Assembly: GCA_023374025.1 (NCBI GenBank)
Contig: SIJG01000153.1
Coordinates: forward strand, 1 to 64,000
Reading direction: 5' to 3'
From: Heterodera schachtii
Lineage: Eukaryota > Nematoda > Chromadorea > Rhabditida > Heteroderidae
Length of the DNA stretch: 64,000 nucleotides
The notes below the pieces were generated by a model. The model was given only the letters and a program-made list of their open reading frames with translations. It did not search any database and had not been told where the DNA came from. The translations under genes and the position numbers were made by a program. This document shows positions 1 to 13,252 of this stretch, one piece after another (the stretch's first letter is position 1; the number at the start of each line of letters is the position of its first letter).

Positions 1-261
1 TTTTTCCGTTAAAATTAGTCATTTTTAAATTACTTTCTTCGAAGAATGTTTAACATTTGGCTAATTTTCAGGACCTTTTTGGATTTATTTTGTGCTTTTT
101 TGGCATTTTTATGTGACTTTTTGGTTATCTTTTCATTACTTTTTTGGATTTTTTGTGACTTTTTGGCATTTTTATGACTTTTTCGTGACTTTTTTGCGGT
201 TTTTCATGACTTTTTAAGTCGACTTTTTTGAGATTTTTCGTGACTTAAATTCCCATCCCTA
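1..261. mobile_element. Right end of a hAT-like element with GACTTTTT word array
   Basis: From about 100 to 245 the word TGACTTTTTGG and variants (GACTTTTTCG, GACTTTTTTGCGG) are repeated, and the block ends in TTAAATTCCCATCCCTA. This is the inverted counterpart of the terminus at 45,295 and matches the right terminus at 47,427. The left end lies outside the window, so no target duplication can be checked. Confidence 0.6.
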
Positions 262-2784
262 GTCATTAATGAAAAATTTAATTGAAACAAATAATTACAG
301 AAAAGTAAAAACTCATTACCACAAAAAATCTACGAGAAAGTACCCTATTTGAAATTTCATTTTATATAAAATTTTAGATATTGGGTGGCTCTAAATCTTT
401 CACCAACTGTTCAAAGAATAAAATTTATATAATTCACATATATTTTTGCTTTCTCTCTCTCTGTTCTTTAACTCTATCTCTCTTTCAGCCTCTTTATTTA
501 TTGCTCCTCTCCTCTCTTTTCCCAATTCCAAAAAGGTGTATGTATTCAATATTTGCTCTAATACACTTAAAAAATACAATAAACAACCAAAAAATGGATT
601 TAAAACATAAAAATGCAAATTTTTATATTGTCGTCCATCGTAAAAAAATATTTCCAAGTTTGTCAAAATTTCAAAAAAATTCTCATTTAAAAAAATGAAA
701 GGTTCACAAAAATGGCAAAAATATTTATTAAAAAGGACGACGAAAAGTCAAATTTTTCGGATTTTTTGGGCTGTAATTTTTAAAAATTTCCAAAAAGTCC
801 ATCTTTAGGGGTGTATTTTTCGCTTTTTTTTTGCAATTGGATAAAAAAATGTATTAAATTTATATTTTTCGTCTCCCATTATCGCTTTTTACAATTTTTG
901 GGAGGAAATTTTTTGAAATTTCATTCTGATTTGTTAACAGATTTGTCCAAAAAATGATTATAATTAGCGATCTTGGGCCAATTTTTATTAGAAAAAAGAG
1001 GATTTATGGGAGCCGGCGTTGCCGACAGGCGCCGCCGTAAAATCAGAACATTTTTTACAAATAAGAACATTTTTATTTTGTAAGAATTGGACCATCCAAA
1101 TAAGGACAGATCGAAGCCCTGGTTTAATGCCATTAATAAAATTTATTAAAATTAGTAAATAAAGGTTTTATGAAAAAAATGTTATGTACTATCATTATGT
1201 TAATTTTAAGAAAATATTTTTTATTAGGAATCGAATTAATAATCTCCTTTACACATTTAATATACATTTTTCAAATGACAATTAAATAAATGTAAATTCC
1301 CCTCATTTATACCATTTTTTCTCAAAATTTAATCGATATTTTTTTAATTTTTTAACATAAATTTTTTAAAATGATTATTTACTTTTTTAAATTAATTTTG
1401 GGAGGAAAGATACAGAAAATTCCATCACACTAAAATTTCAAATTTTTTTTTTAATTGAAAATAATATACCATTCAATGATTCAATATTTTGCTTTAAATT
1501 ATTACCTTTTAAAACTTCTGGCTTCAATTTGGAAATTTTTTAAGAGGCTTTTTTTTTTATTTTAATTGCAAAGTTATAAAAGTAACAAATAATTTTAAAT
1601 ATTTTAATTTTTTTTAAAAGTGATTGATAATTTTTTCGTATTATAAGCAACACTAAATGAGCAAATACATATTTATTAAGTAAATTTTTCGACGATGTAA
1701 GGAAATTTGTAAAGTATTTCTCTCGCGTCACTTTATGATCGTTTTACATATTTTGCAATTCATAATAATTATTACAAAAATCGCATAATGTTAATTATTA
1801 GTTTTTTTAACATTTAAATGTTGGTAAAATAATTCATTCCTTATGTCGTTATAATTTTCTATTTATTAATACTTATATTCTAAAACTCTTATGAGCATGG
1901 TGACATAAGATAATAATTGTATATAAATTTAATGAAAAAAGATATATTACGAATTTTCTTTAAATTATTTTACATGCTTTATTAATTAAGTTTGTTCAAT
2001 TATTTGTTTTATAAAGTTATTTTAGGAATATAATATATTAAAATTTTATTTTGGTTAATTATATCATTTCATTCTTGAGAATAATAAAGAATAATTTATC
2101 AAATTGTTTTCTTAATATCAGGCACACATAAATTTTGGCGTAATTATACATCATTTATAGATCATTAAAATTTTATTTTTGCTCTCACTCATTTAATAGT
2201 TGTAAAATGTTAAGGAATTGTTTTACTCATTTTTGTTTTTATATTTTTATTGTATAAGTAATGTAACCATTTTATAATTTTATCAATTGGTTAATTAGTT
2301 CGACTAAAAAAACAGTATATTTTCGCGTTTGTATATTTTTATTTCCGAATATCTAATGTTTACATTATAATTCACCGAATAATTTTTGCAAATATCACAT
2401 AATTTTAATTATATTTAACTTTTAAATGTTAGAAAAATATTTAATTCATTATTTTACTTCTAAAAATTTATCAATTTATTGATGCAATTATTTCGTTTTA
2501 TAATAATAAAAAAATTTTTATGAACTTTAATTATTGAATCATTATGATTTTCTATTTTTAATACTTATATTCTAAACTTTTTCAGCATGGTGGCATAAGA
2601 AACAGATAATTATATTTTTAAGTAAATTTAATTTAAAAAAGAGATTTTACGAATATTGTTTTAATTATTTTACATGCTTTATTATTTAAATTTGTTCAAT
2701 TATTTGTTGTACAAGGTAAGTAATTATATAATTCTTTTATAATTTCAATTGAGTTTTCGCAACTTATTGTTCTATATTTCTTTC
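262..2784. other. AT-rich gene-free DNA
   Basis: No convincing exon is seen. A GC patch at about 1,008-1,035 is a diverged copy of the dispersed GGCGGCGCC / GGCACCGCC palindrome, and 801-815 carries the recurrent phrase GGGGTGTATTTTT. The rest is low-complexity, mostly T-rich on the plus strand. Short ORFs here have no coding character. Confidence 0.6.
1755..2725. repeat. Degenerate tandem repeat, unit about 0.68 kb (two units)
   Basis: The segment around 1,850-2,030 recurs at about 2,540-2,720 in the same orientation. Shared blocks in the same order include ATACTTATATTCTAAA, GCATGGTG followed by CATAAGA, TTTTACATGCTTTATTA and TTGTTCAATTATTTGTT. The offset is roughly 0.68-0.69 kb. Both copies carry many substitutions and small indels, so this is an old AT-rich satellite-like duplication. 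Confidence 0.65.
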
Positions 2785-2792
2785 CGGGTTTC

Positions 2793-3359
2793 GGCTCCCG
2801 GACATTTCGACAATGACCAACCGTTTCGCCAAAGACCATTTCGACAATACCTTTTCGACAATGCCGTTTCGACAATAAAATTAATTGGCTGAACTGCTTG
2901 AACTATGCTATCATATCCGTCTCAATTTGTCGCACATACACTAGGGTTCGAGCCGCGCCCCGTGAAAAGCAGACCCGCCCACGGGGATCGACCCTAACAT
3001 ACACAATAGGCGATAGATAATTGCATCATTATGAATAAATTAAAAGAAAATATCCGGTGAGAATTTTTAACATACTTAGGTATTTGTAACACTATGTTTT
3101 TGAGAACAATTTTATATTTAAGTAGCTACTTAACAATTAATTAATAATTTTTATATATTAGTTTTGTTTTTCTATTAATATTAAAAAATTCATAATTTCT
3201 CTTTAAAATTTCATCAATAAGTTTTTTTAAGTTAATTTATTATTTTTAATTAAATATTTGAAATTTTGGCGATATTTTATGGTCGTAAATGGTCATTGTC
3301 GAAATGGGATAGTCGAAAAGGTATTGTCGAAACGGTCATTGTCGAAATGTCCCGCCACC
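2793..3359. mobile_element. Fold-back element, TTTCGACAATG word family, 8-bp TSD
   Basis: Termini are GGCTCCCGGACATTTCGACA on the left and, inverted, GGTGGCGGGACATTTCGACA on the right. The word TTTCGACAAT is repeated several times after each end (2,803-2,875 and, inverted, 3,290-3,347). The element is bracketed by the perfect direct repeat CGGGTTTC at 2,785-2,792 and 3,360-3,367. There is no coding capacity, and a second small element is nested inside. Confidence 0.85.
2942..2996. mobile_element. 55-bp micro-MITE with perfect 8-bp TSD (nested)
   Basis: Starts TAGGGTTCGAGCC and ends GATCGACCCTA. It is flanked by perfect ACATACAC direct repeats (2,934-2,941 and 2,997-3,004). The interior is GC-rich (GCCCCGTGAAAAGCAG, CCCGCCCACGGGG), far above the surroundings. 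It lies within the 2,793-3,359 element, so it inserted later. A related GC block sits at 48,118-48,236. Confidence 0.85.
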
Positions 3360-3821
3360 CGGGTTTCGGCGTCACCCAGCCAGGCTTCTTCAGCAATTGC
3401 ACCCATTTTGCGGTCGCTTCTTCAATATAACAATTTAAATTAAATTTTGATTAAATTATCTTTATGTTATTTAGTACAATATTAATTTTTATATCTTTGT
3501 CAATTTAAACATTAACTAGTGGTATTTATATTTTTTTCGTTTATTATTTTGTTTCTTTTTAAAATAAGGTAATTTTTAAATTAATTAATTTTTAATTTAC
3601 TTATTTTTTTTACTTTAAATATATTTATTATGTATTTTTTAATCCCTAAAAAAATTTAAAAAAAAAATTTAAAAAATTTAAGATTTTATATTTAATTATT
3701 CATCTCTTCTATATTGAAGTAAATTCAAAGCAATTAAAACTAAATTAATTATTTTTTTTGTTTAATTTAAGTGATAATGTTAATTAAGCTTTATATATTT
3801 TTAATGCATTTGATTACGCAT

Positions 3822-3920
3822 TGTTGGAATTTTGTGAAACTTAATTCATAATTTTAAGATTGAAATTTACTCTTTATGTGTTTTATCCACTACCGTTAGA
3901 AATTGATTTTATTGGTTTAC
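3822..3920 (+). repeat. Dispersed AT-rich repeat, copy 1
   Basis: The block containing TTGTGAAACTTA, GATTGAAATT, ACTCTTTATGTG and TTTTATCCA recurs in the same order at about 21,255-21,345, with a more diverged relative at about 22,080-22,140. This links T-rich segments 17 kb apart. Confidence 0.55.
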
Positions 3921-4554
3921 AAGCTTTTTTTTACTTGAATAATAAACATTTTCAAACTCATCTTTTATTTTTTTATAACTTTAATCCTTTCGAGTTAACT
4001 TGTTATTTTAAGTGTAACATTTGATAGCAGTCGCACTTAATAGATTGTATCGAATGAATAATTTATTATAATGATTAATCAAATTTAAATCATTTTTTAA
4101 TAGTTTTTGGTTTGGAAGTTAAAATTTTTTAATTTCATAAAATCATATTATTTCGTTCTTTTGTTATGAACATATTTTAATTAGTTATGATATGCTAATA
4201 TTTTTTATTGATTCATATTATTCTGACATTAATCCTATAACTATATTTATCCTTTCAATTTTTACACTATATTTGTCATTATTTATTTTACTACCTTCTA
4301 TAAAATAAAAGATCAAAAATATAAGAATTTCAAATTTGTTAATGCTTACCTATTTATCAAAAGCTTAATTTACAAAATAATAATATTACTGACATAAAAA
4401 GGAAAGTGTAAAATTAAAAAGAAAATGAAATGAAATTGGAATAAATGCCAAGTGAAACAAAATAACTAATGATTAGGTTAAATAAAAATAGGAATAATGT
4501 ATCCAATTATAGCAATTCAATAAGAAAATGTTGGTCTTGTGCCATCAATAGTGA

Positions 4555-4915
4555 CATATGCACCCGAATCTCGAGTCCCGACATTTTTCTCGACCCGATG
4601 ATTTTGGGTCGGATTTCTGGACAAAAATAAGCACTGGTAAGAAAGGGGTCTGGGTGAAAATTAGGTAGATAAGGAAATTGGCGGAGAAAGAGAAATTTTA
4701 AGAAAAAAAAAATTATTTTATTTACTGAAGTTAATCAAATTCAAATTTGTAATAAAAAATATTTTAACTTAAAAATTATTTTTACTTTTTTAAACAACCC
4801 AAAACCGCAAATTTAACCAAAGGTTTGGGCAAAATCTGTTAACAAATCACACTCAAAATTTCAAATTTTTCCCGGCGGCGCCGATAGGCACTGCCAGACC
4901 ACCTAGTTCCCAAAA
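4555..4915. repeat. Relative of the 52.4-kb element
   Basis: It begins with a CTCGAGTCCCGAC / CTCGACCCGA word cluster, then AAGCACTGGTAAGAA, GGGGTCT, GTTAACAAATCACACTCAAA and a CCCGGCGGCGCC palindrome. The same blocks occur in the same order inside the element at 52,389-53,157. The terminal words differ while the interior is shared. I could not find clear termini here. Confidence 0.55.
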
Positions 4916-7900
4916 AATTATTAATATTAATTTCATTTATTAACATAAGGAACTAGTTAATTCAATAGTTTTTTATGATACAAATACTAATGAAGTTAAT
5001 TAATAAAAATCTGTAAAATTCTCTTTGTTGTGTTTTTTAAATTTAAAAATTGTAAATTTTTAGAGTCACAAAAAAAAATCAGGTAAAAGATAGAATTATG
5101 AAATAATAAAATATACAAAAATAATAAACAATAATGCATCATAATATTTTGTCATTAATTAAAACATATAAGAATTTCTTTTTTAAACTATAACTTCTTT
5201 AGAAATAAAATATATTTAGCTGTCAGGCCGTTTATTGAATAAAAAGTCTACAAATGTTAAACAATTAAAAAAAATTGATTATAAAAAAAGGTAAAACTTA
5301 GCGTCGGCGAGCAACAACAACTCTGCTACGGAGCGAGGCCGCTTTAATTTTTTAATAAAAAGGGGAAATAAATTTAGTTTATAAATACTTTACATTCTTA
5401 TGGGTTGCGTAAAATTAAATCTATTTACTTAATGAATAAATAAATTAAAAATGAATACCTAGCTATATTGACGACATTTATCTGTATAAAAAATTAAGGA
5501 AAAACAAGAATTTTAACACAATGCAAAATGATTTCTTTAAAATTATAAGAAAAAATTGGACAATAATTCGTTGATCGAACTAACATTCATTCATATTTTA
5601 AAATGAAGGTTAGTAAAAAATAATAAATAAAAGAAATCTTAGAAGAAAAAATATTTTTAATATGGAGAACAAACAAATATTAGATAAAATAAATGATATT
5701 CTTTGAAAAAATTATTTTATGTTTCTTCATTATAAGTAAACACCCGTGCAGGCTTTACATGCAATTAAAAATTTGTAAAGAAATATCTAGAGATAAATTA
5801 AATAAATATTAAAGAAATAATTCCATATTATAAAAAATAGACTTCAGTGATAAATATCCTTAAACAGAACAGATGCTACAAAGTAATTGATAAAATTTCA
5901 CCGTGCCGCACATATGGTAAATGTTTAAGGAAAATTGAAAAACAAATCTTTAAAGAAAAAACATCTAAAATTATTTTAAAATTATATTAGGTAACAAACA
6001 TCCAACTTACAACCAATTAATAAAAAAAAACATACTTTTATAAAATATTTTAAACTCAGCAGAATTCTATCTAACATGATGGATAATTTTATTTAAAATT
6101 AAAGAAACTTCAAAATACATCCAACAGGAATTTCGAAAAAGTACATATTAGGTGCACTTTTTACAAAATTGTTTTTTGAAAAAATAGCGTTGCAGCGGAT
6201 GAAGTAAATCACTTAATATTTCAAATATTTTGCTTTTAGTGCTATGTTAATTGAAACCAAATGATAAAAATAACAAAATAAAATAAATACTATTAATTTC
6301 ACTTAACTTACACCAAAAATTTAAATCGTAATGTCTTTAAAAAATAGATAAAAAAGTGTGAAAACATAGAAAATAAAATTTATATAGTAAAGAATTCTAC
6401 CATGCTGCAATTACATGTGATATCATTTGTCGAAACTATAAAATTCTAAAAAATAATTTTCAGCATATAATTAAAAAGTAAAATTTTTGAAGTGAAATAA
6501 CGATCAAATAATTTTAATTAAAATATGATTAGCGATAAAACAATATTTTAAGTAAAATTTAATTTAGACCAAATATTATGCCAATTTAAATATGAAGAAT
6601 TTATATACAACGCCGGAGAGAAAAGTCCAAATTTTAATTAAAAATTGTTAGCTATTTCGCCTAAAAAGAGGATATAATTGTCGTTATAGGTTTTAAAAGG
6701 ATTAAATATATTTTTATTTAAATGTCGAAAAGTTTTTTAAGGTGTTAAAATTTTTATTTTGAATTTGCTTTCTAATTATAATTATGCAATTAAACAAATA
6801 ATTTATGTTTAAGGTAACAAATGTACAAAAATTTAAACTCAATCACAAATCTGCATTAAATAAATAATTACTATTATTATTTTTAGGAAATTCTCAATTA
6901 ATAACTACAAACATAAAAATCATTTAAATATTCAAAATAACAAATTTAAACCATTGGTATTTTCCATCAAGAAAATTGGAAGAAGATTTGTTACAATTCT
7001 GACTCAAAGCAAAAAGAAAAATAAACAAAAAATGTGAAAAAATTAAAATATTTAATTTTTTTTGAAAATATTTGCAAACCATTCAACTGCATTTAGTAAT
7101 TATAAAATGAATTTTACATATAATTATATTATTAAAAAACCCAATTTGATTCTAATTCACAGTCATATTCTTATGAACAATCTGTAGAAAATAAGTTTAT
7201 GCATTAGATGTAAAACAGATATATTATCAGATTAGAATAATATTTGAAAAAACATAGCATATCAATGAAAAATTAAAATTCTAATGAAAAATCATATATG
7301 GCATTTTAACAAGTGAAAAAATTTTGCTTTGTTAGCTACTTTTACTAAAAATCCAAAATTATCAAGTCAATGAAAAGATATAAAAACATTTTCCTATAAA
7401 TAACAAAACAAGTCTCTATTTAATATTTATTAATTCTTTACTAAATTTACAAGAAAATCTTTTATAATAAAATTAAAAATTTAAATGAAAAATGCGTTAA
7501 AATTTCAATTATTTTAATAACAATGAATTTTTTCGTATTTAAAACTTTGACAAAAAATTTATTTACATATTGAATAAATTACTAGATATGGTTTTAAGTA
7601 ATTTTGCTTTTAAATGAATTCAGCTTGCTAAATTCCTGATTTGTTAAAAGATACAAAATATTATTTGTGTTTCAAAATTAATTTGGTAAACTGATAATAC
7701 ACAAAATGGGTTAAATTAAAAATTAAATTACAATTCTTTAAATTTAACAAATAAATATTTAAAGTTTCAAAGTAATATAAAAATCTGTAAATTTAAAAAT
7801 TTAAATTAAATGAGATTTACTATTTTTTTATAGCAACTTGCTTTGTTGCAACACTACGCAGTTCGCTCTTTTTTTCATCTGTAGTTAACTTATTTTTTAC

Positions 7901-9106
7901 TTTATATTTCTTCGAAACAATTTTTGAAATTTTGGATTGTTAAGAAATACGTAGTGATGGAATGTATCCTTGATACCCAATTGTTCAAAGAATTGCCAAA
8001 TTTTTGGGCATTTTAAAAACTATGTTTTTCTTTTTTTGATATAATTTTTAAATGTGTAAAAATCAAAATTATTTTGACAACAATTTATTACAGGCCAACT
8101 GATTAAAAATAGAATGATTAGAAATAGTAAAATATAATTAAATTACGTATTAGCGTTAACCAGCATAACATCTTTATACAATTTTCATACTCAACAATTG
8201 GTTGAAATTTAAATTTTATTAAATAATCAAATGCCAACACATTAACCTAAATCAGCAAAAAAGAAAAATTATGATTAGCAAAATAAAATTCCATCTAAGT
8301 TGTATAAATTACAAAAGATTTTAATAGAAGCATTAATGAAACAAAGACATACTAGAAAAATGAATATACTGTCAATCAATTCATGTACACATAAGATTTT
8401 ACATTTATTATCTAAATTTTAAAATTAGAGAATGAATATTTTTAAATATGCTTCCCGTCTAAATTAGTTTTTCAAAATAAGTAATTGACTACAATAACGG
8501 CTAGGAGCTATATCTACATAATTATTTCCACAAATATTAAAATTAATGCATATAGTTAAAAGACTACAATTCTAATAAAAACCCAAATTAACAAAAATTT
8601 AATAATTAAATGGGGTTCAGATGAATTTTTGTTATATGAAAAAAAATAATAAATTCATATTTGTTTTTAAATTGAAATAATCGAAGCGAAAAGTTTAAAT
8701 ACAACTAGAGTCAATTAATCAATTGTTTTATTTTTAATAGATAATAGAAATCGTGCAGGATTTGAATTTCATAGAAAAAAAAAGATATTCGGATATATTT
8801 CCAGATTAATGTTTTTTTTTAAATCACTAAAATTAAAGATGCAGTGCTAATATAATGAATTAAATTTTTTTAAATGAAAGAAAGTTTTTCAGTTTTAATT
8901 TAAATTATTTGAAATTAATATTTTGCGAAATTTTGAATTTTATCTTTACTAAAACTAATGTTTTTGTAATTATATTAAAACTCACAACTAGCTATATTAT
9001 GAAATAATTTGTATATTACTCAACTAAAACATAAATTTTGCAAAGGACCGTGAATGATATAATTAATAAATCCGTTTTTAAATTAAATACTAAAAGAATT
9101 TACAAA

Positions 9107-9432
9107 ATGAAAGTAAGTAACATTGATAAAATTAGATAATGATAAATGAATTACATTAACACCTGAAGTAGACTTAAAATACGAAATTTCAGGAAATTTT
9201 TTTAGTTTTTTTAAATTTTTCGTTTGCTTTAAATATTTAACTCGTAAAAACCACACAAATTTAATTTGGATCATCAATTTTTGAAAGAAAAAAAATAAAT
9301 TATTTTTGTTTTTAGGCAATTCAACCTAGTTCCGCAAAAGTCGGTCTGCAAAAGTTGGCTAACCAGCAAAACATTAAGAAAGGCAGTACAGGAAAAATTG
9401 CACAGAAAAGAGCAAATAAAAAGCCAAAATAA
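9107..9432 (+). CDS. Candidate two-exon micro-gene for a 40-residue basic peptide
   Basis: Exon 1 would be ATG AAA (9,107-9,112), followed by an excellent donor GTAAGTAA. Exon 2 starts after TTGTTTTTAG at 9,316 and runs 39 codons to TAA at 9,430-9,432. The phase is 0 on both sides. The product starts MKAIQPSSAKVG and ends KIAQKRANKKPK; it is rich in Lys, Gln and Ala with no membrane segment. Exon 2 is clearly richer in G and C than the DNA around it. I recognise no family. It could be the last exon of a longer gene or chance. The stretch right after the stop contains AATAAATAAATAAAT, suitable for polyadenylation. Confidence 0.4.
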
Positions 9433-12400
9433 TCTAAAATGAATAAATAAATAAATAATGAAAAAAATTACAATCTTATTTTCTAAGACCGGATTTTTAG
9501 GTGCTAAAAATCCTAAAAATATTTCTAAAAATCTTTAAGATTTTTTATGAGCTTTCTTCTTTTTTTGCTTTAAATTTCAATATTAGAGTAAAAATACCCG
9601 TGTAGACCGGCAAAATAATTGCTTGAATATTTGGAAGGGAATAATGAAACATAAAAAAAATTATTGGTTTCTATTTGCTTTAATTAGTAATAATAAAAAT
9701 AAGGTTTATTTATTATTAGATAATTGTATTTGTATAATGTCTTTACAAGATTTTAAACTCGAAATTTAATCTATTGAAATAGTTGATCTTTTGCATAATT
9801 AAAACAAAGAATTGGCATTATAATTTTCTACTAAATTGTTTTTAAATAAATCTTTCTAATGACGACAATGCAAATAAATAGTAAAACAATTTTAATTTTT
9901 ATGTTACAGTTATAGAAATAATCAAAAGTAAATTAATGCCAGCAAATTAAAAAATCACAACGATAAATAATTAAAGTTTAACTTTTTTATTGTTCAATTT
10001 CTGCTTGCTAATAAATTTTCATTTAAATTTTTTCATATATTACAACATAAATATTTATTTAATTTATACTGATAAATTCTATTTCTTCTTTGAAATTTTA
10101 TTATCATTTTTATATCGTATTTACATATGTATGTGTGTATATTTTTGCTTATGTTATCAGTATTGAAATATTTATCTCATCAGTACTGTATAATAAATAT
10201 ATCTGTAAAAAATATAATTTACCGTATTGTTTTAATGTTGTCTAGGGTTTTAATAGGTTTTTTAATAACAAACTCAAATTTTATACTTTAATCTGCCATA
10301 AATTTTTTTGATTTCTTAAATAACAAATTATTTATGAAGCCTTTACCCATTTATTTTTATGTTTTATGGTTTCATTTTTATTTCTTCAAATTTAGATGAA
10401 GTTTAAGTATTTTTGTAATATTGGTTTTTTTAATAGCTGACATTTTAATGCTTACATCATTTATTATTGGAATTTTTATTAATTTTTTGATATATACACA
10501 ACTGGACTTTTTTATTGAATTACATATTTAAGTGAATTTTTAACGATTAATTTTATTATCTAAAAAAGGATTTAATTTGAAATTTCAATGCAATTTTTGT
10601 TAAGTTTTATCCAATTTACTTAATTAATAAAAGTGATCAAACTTGCAAGTTTATTAAAATTTAATTCTCTTTTGTCCGGCTTGTCAAGTACCGAAACTTC
10701 CTTAATGACTTTGTGGTATTTTTTAAGATTAGTAATACAGCTAATCTCATTAAAATATTGACAAAATTTTGATTAAAGTGCTTCATCATATCCTTTTAAA
10801 AATTACATTAATTGTCACTTGATAAACTTAAATATATTTAATTTTTAGATGATTTATTTTAATTAAGTTTTTTTAAAGTTTGACATATACATTTTTTAGT
10901 TAAAGCATGTTTAATAATGATTTTTTCTTTTTTTTTTATTAGATTATTATTCTTTCTCTTGAGAACGTAAATTTTTTCGCTCTTTTTTGCTGCCACAAGT
11001 TTGTTTTTTAAATTTGATTGAAAATTTTTTAAAGTATTTTTTGTTATTTAATTTATATTAAATCAAATCTAATGAAATTTATTTCGAGAGGTGAAAAAAT
11101 AAAGCACATATTTTTTTGATATTATAAAAATTTATTTATTTGTTGTAGTATTTATTTGATTTATAAGATTCATCATTATTAAATATTAATAGTAAGATGA
11201 AAAGCATGATATATTAAATCATTTTATGTGGAAATTTTCATTTATTTTATGTCAATTTTTTTTTTAATTTTATTAGTTTATTTTGTTTTAGTATTAAATT
11301 TTCTAGTATTTAGCAAATATTTAATCACACAACTTCATTTTCGTATAATTTTAAAAATTCTTATAATAGAAAATAATTGCGAACAATCTTAAATTGATTT
11401 TTTCGCTTTGCCCATTTCGCCTTACGCATTTTTTGCCGTTTCGAATTTCGCTTTTTGGTGCAAAGTGCTTCCTTCCTATTAATTAATGATCTAGAAAAAA
11501 AGTTGCCTTTGAAGATTAAAGAGATTTTGTTGTTCACAACCTCAAAATCTATGATTTTGACTATTGCGAAATTTTATTAATAGATTTAATATAAAATAAA
11601 AAAATTCCTAATTAGTCAATGATCATTATTATAAATACATAGTTAATAAAATTAAAATTGATAAAGATGAATATTATTAAACAATTAAAAGTAATAAACA
11701 ATGTTACTTCGAATAAGTTAATTAACAAGACTTAATTTATAGCAAAAAATTAAATAAATAAAAAAAATAGTAATTCAATGACAAAATAGGGAGATATGGA
11801 AGATTAAAAAAACCATCTTTTAACTCCTGATAGAGTGTTCAATTTAAATGAGTAAAGTAATAAATATGAAAAAAACATGGATTTAATTTGAAATTTGTAC
11901 CCTCATATTTTTTCTATTTAAGTGATTTCCAATGAGTCCATTTCCTGAGAGTATTATGTATTTTGAATGCTTTATTAATTGATTTTTCTCTTGTAGTCTT
12001 TTATTTATTAAAAATATTAAATTATCAAATGTTTATCTGTATTGTCATGTAATTTTTTGAATAATTACGATTTTTTTATTATTTTAAATTAACTTGGCAA
12101 TCTACCTAGCTTGAAAATAGTCCACAGCTGATGAACATTTCCATTTTTTCTTTATAAAAACTTTCAAGGATTATGATTATAAAAATTAAAAACATCGTAC
12201 GGTAGAATAAATATTTAATGTATTGCAGTTTTAATTTATTCGAGCCATTTAAAGGTTTGAATTAAAGTTTCATCTTTTACAAATTTGTAATATTTTAATT
12301 TATTTTATTTGTTTCTTTATTGGTTTAATTTTACATTTGTTTAATCCAAGGTTTTGCGATTAAACTTGACGCTTTAAGTGCATTATTTACTCATTATTTT

Positions 12401-12899
12401 AAATTTGTTTAATTTTATTTTTATTTAAATTTTTCATTTTTAATTAATTTAGTTGATAAATTATAATTTTAAAAATATATATTATCAATTTATTATTTAT
12501 TTTAATTAAATTTTTTAAAGATTTTAATGAAAGCTTCAGTTTCTAAACCTTTAAAATTAGATTTAAAATATAAAAAGTTATTAATAAGAGTTGGAATTTT
12601 TAAATTTAGATTTCTGTCGAATTTAATACTTTTTTTAATGTTTTTATTTTTGCCTTAAGTTCATTTTTAAAAGTATAATGCTTCAAGAAATTAGAAAATA
12701 TAATGATTATATAAATAACCTCCATAACATTTAAATAATCATCTTTAAAGTAGATTTTTATAATTATAAATGCTAATGCGTTTGATACCGTTATATTCAG
12801 TAAATTATATATGAAAAAAACACATAAGCATTCATAAATTTTAATTAATTAAAAATATATTCATAATCCAATATTTTGTTGTGTTTGCGAACAAAAGTA
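9433..12899. other. AT-rich gene desert, T-rich strand
   Basis: No exon recognised. Mostly T-rich on the plus strand from about 9.5 kb. A cluster of TTCGC words at 11,397-11,455 resembles the terminal word array of the element at 29,333-30,139, but no element boundary is evident. Confidence 0.5.
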
Positions 12900-13252
12900 A
12901 AGACTTTTATTTACATATTTTTACATATTTCGGGGTTTTTCTACATATTTACATAGTTTGGTCTTTTTCGTAAATATTTCGCAATTTTTCGTAAATAATT
13001 ACTATTTTTTTTACATATTTCATAGAAATTTAAAAAATAATTTTTGAAAATGATCCATAAAAAATTGATTTTTTTTCAAAACTCTATGCCCATTTCACCC
13101 TTACGAGGCCAAAAAATAACCATTAAAAAATTTTTATTTACATATTTGGTAGGTATTTTGGTTTTTTATACATATTTCGCACATTTTTGCATTTTTTATA
13201 CATATTTTATATACATAATTCGTGATTTTTCTTAATAAAATTACCATCCCTA
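12900..13252. mobile_element. hAT-like element with TACATATTT words (right end clear)
   Basis: Repeats of TTTACATATTT and variants (12,909-12,955; 13,008-13,022; 13,136-13,210) end in AAAATTACCATCCCTA, which read inverted is TAGGGATGGTAATTTT, the TAGGG-type terminus. The same word in the opposite orientation fills the element at 58,761. No left terminus is visible, so it is truncated or diverged. Confidence 0.5.

Larger units (their letters stand above)
3368..9106. other. AT-rich gene desert with skew switch near 4.4 kb
   Basis: T-rich on the plus strand to about 4.35 kb, then A-rich to about 9.4 kb. I see no exon with codon structure. A few less AT-rich patches (4,561-4,640; 4,870-4,910; 5,296-5,345; 7,840-7,875) interrupt it; the first two belong to a dispersed repeat and the others are unassigned. 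Confidence 0.55.

Noticed and set aside
400..666. ORFs of 88-105 codons on both strands near the left edge
   Set aside because: Low-complexity, overlapping on opposite strands, no domain; explained by base composition.
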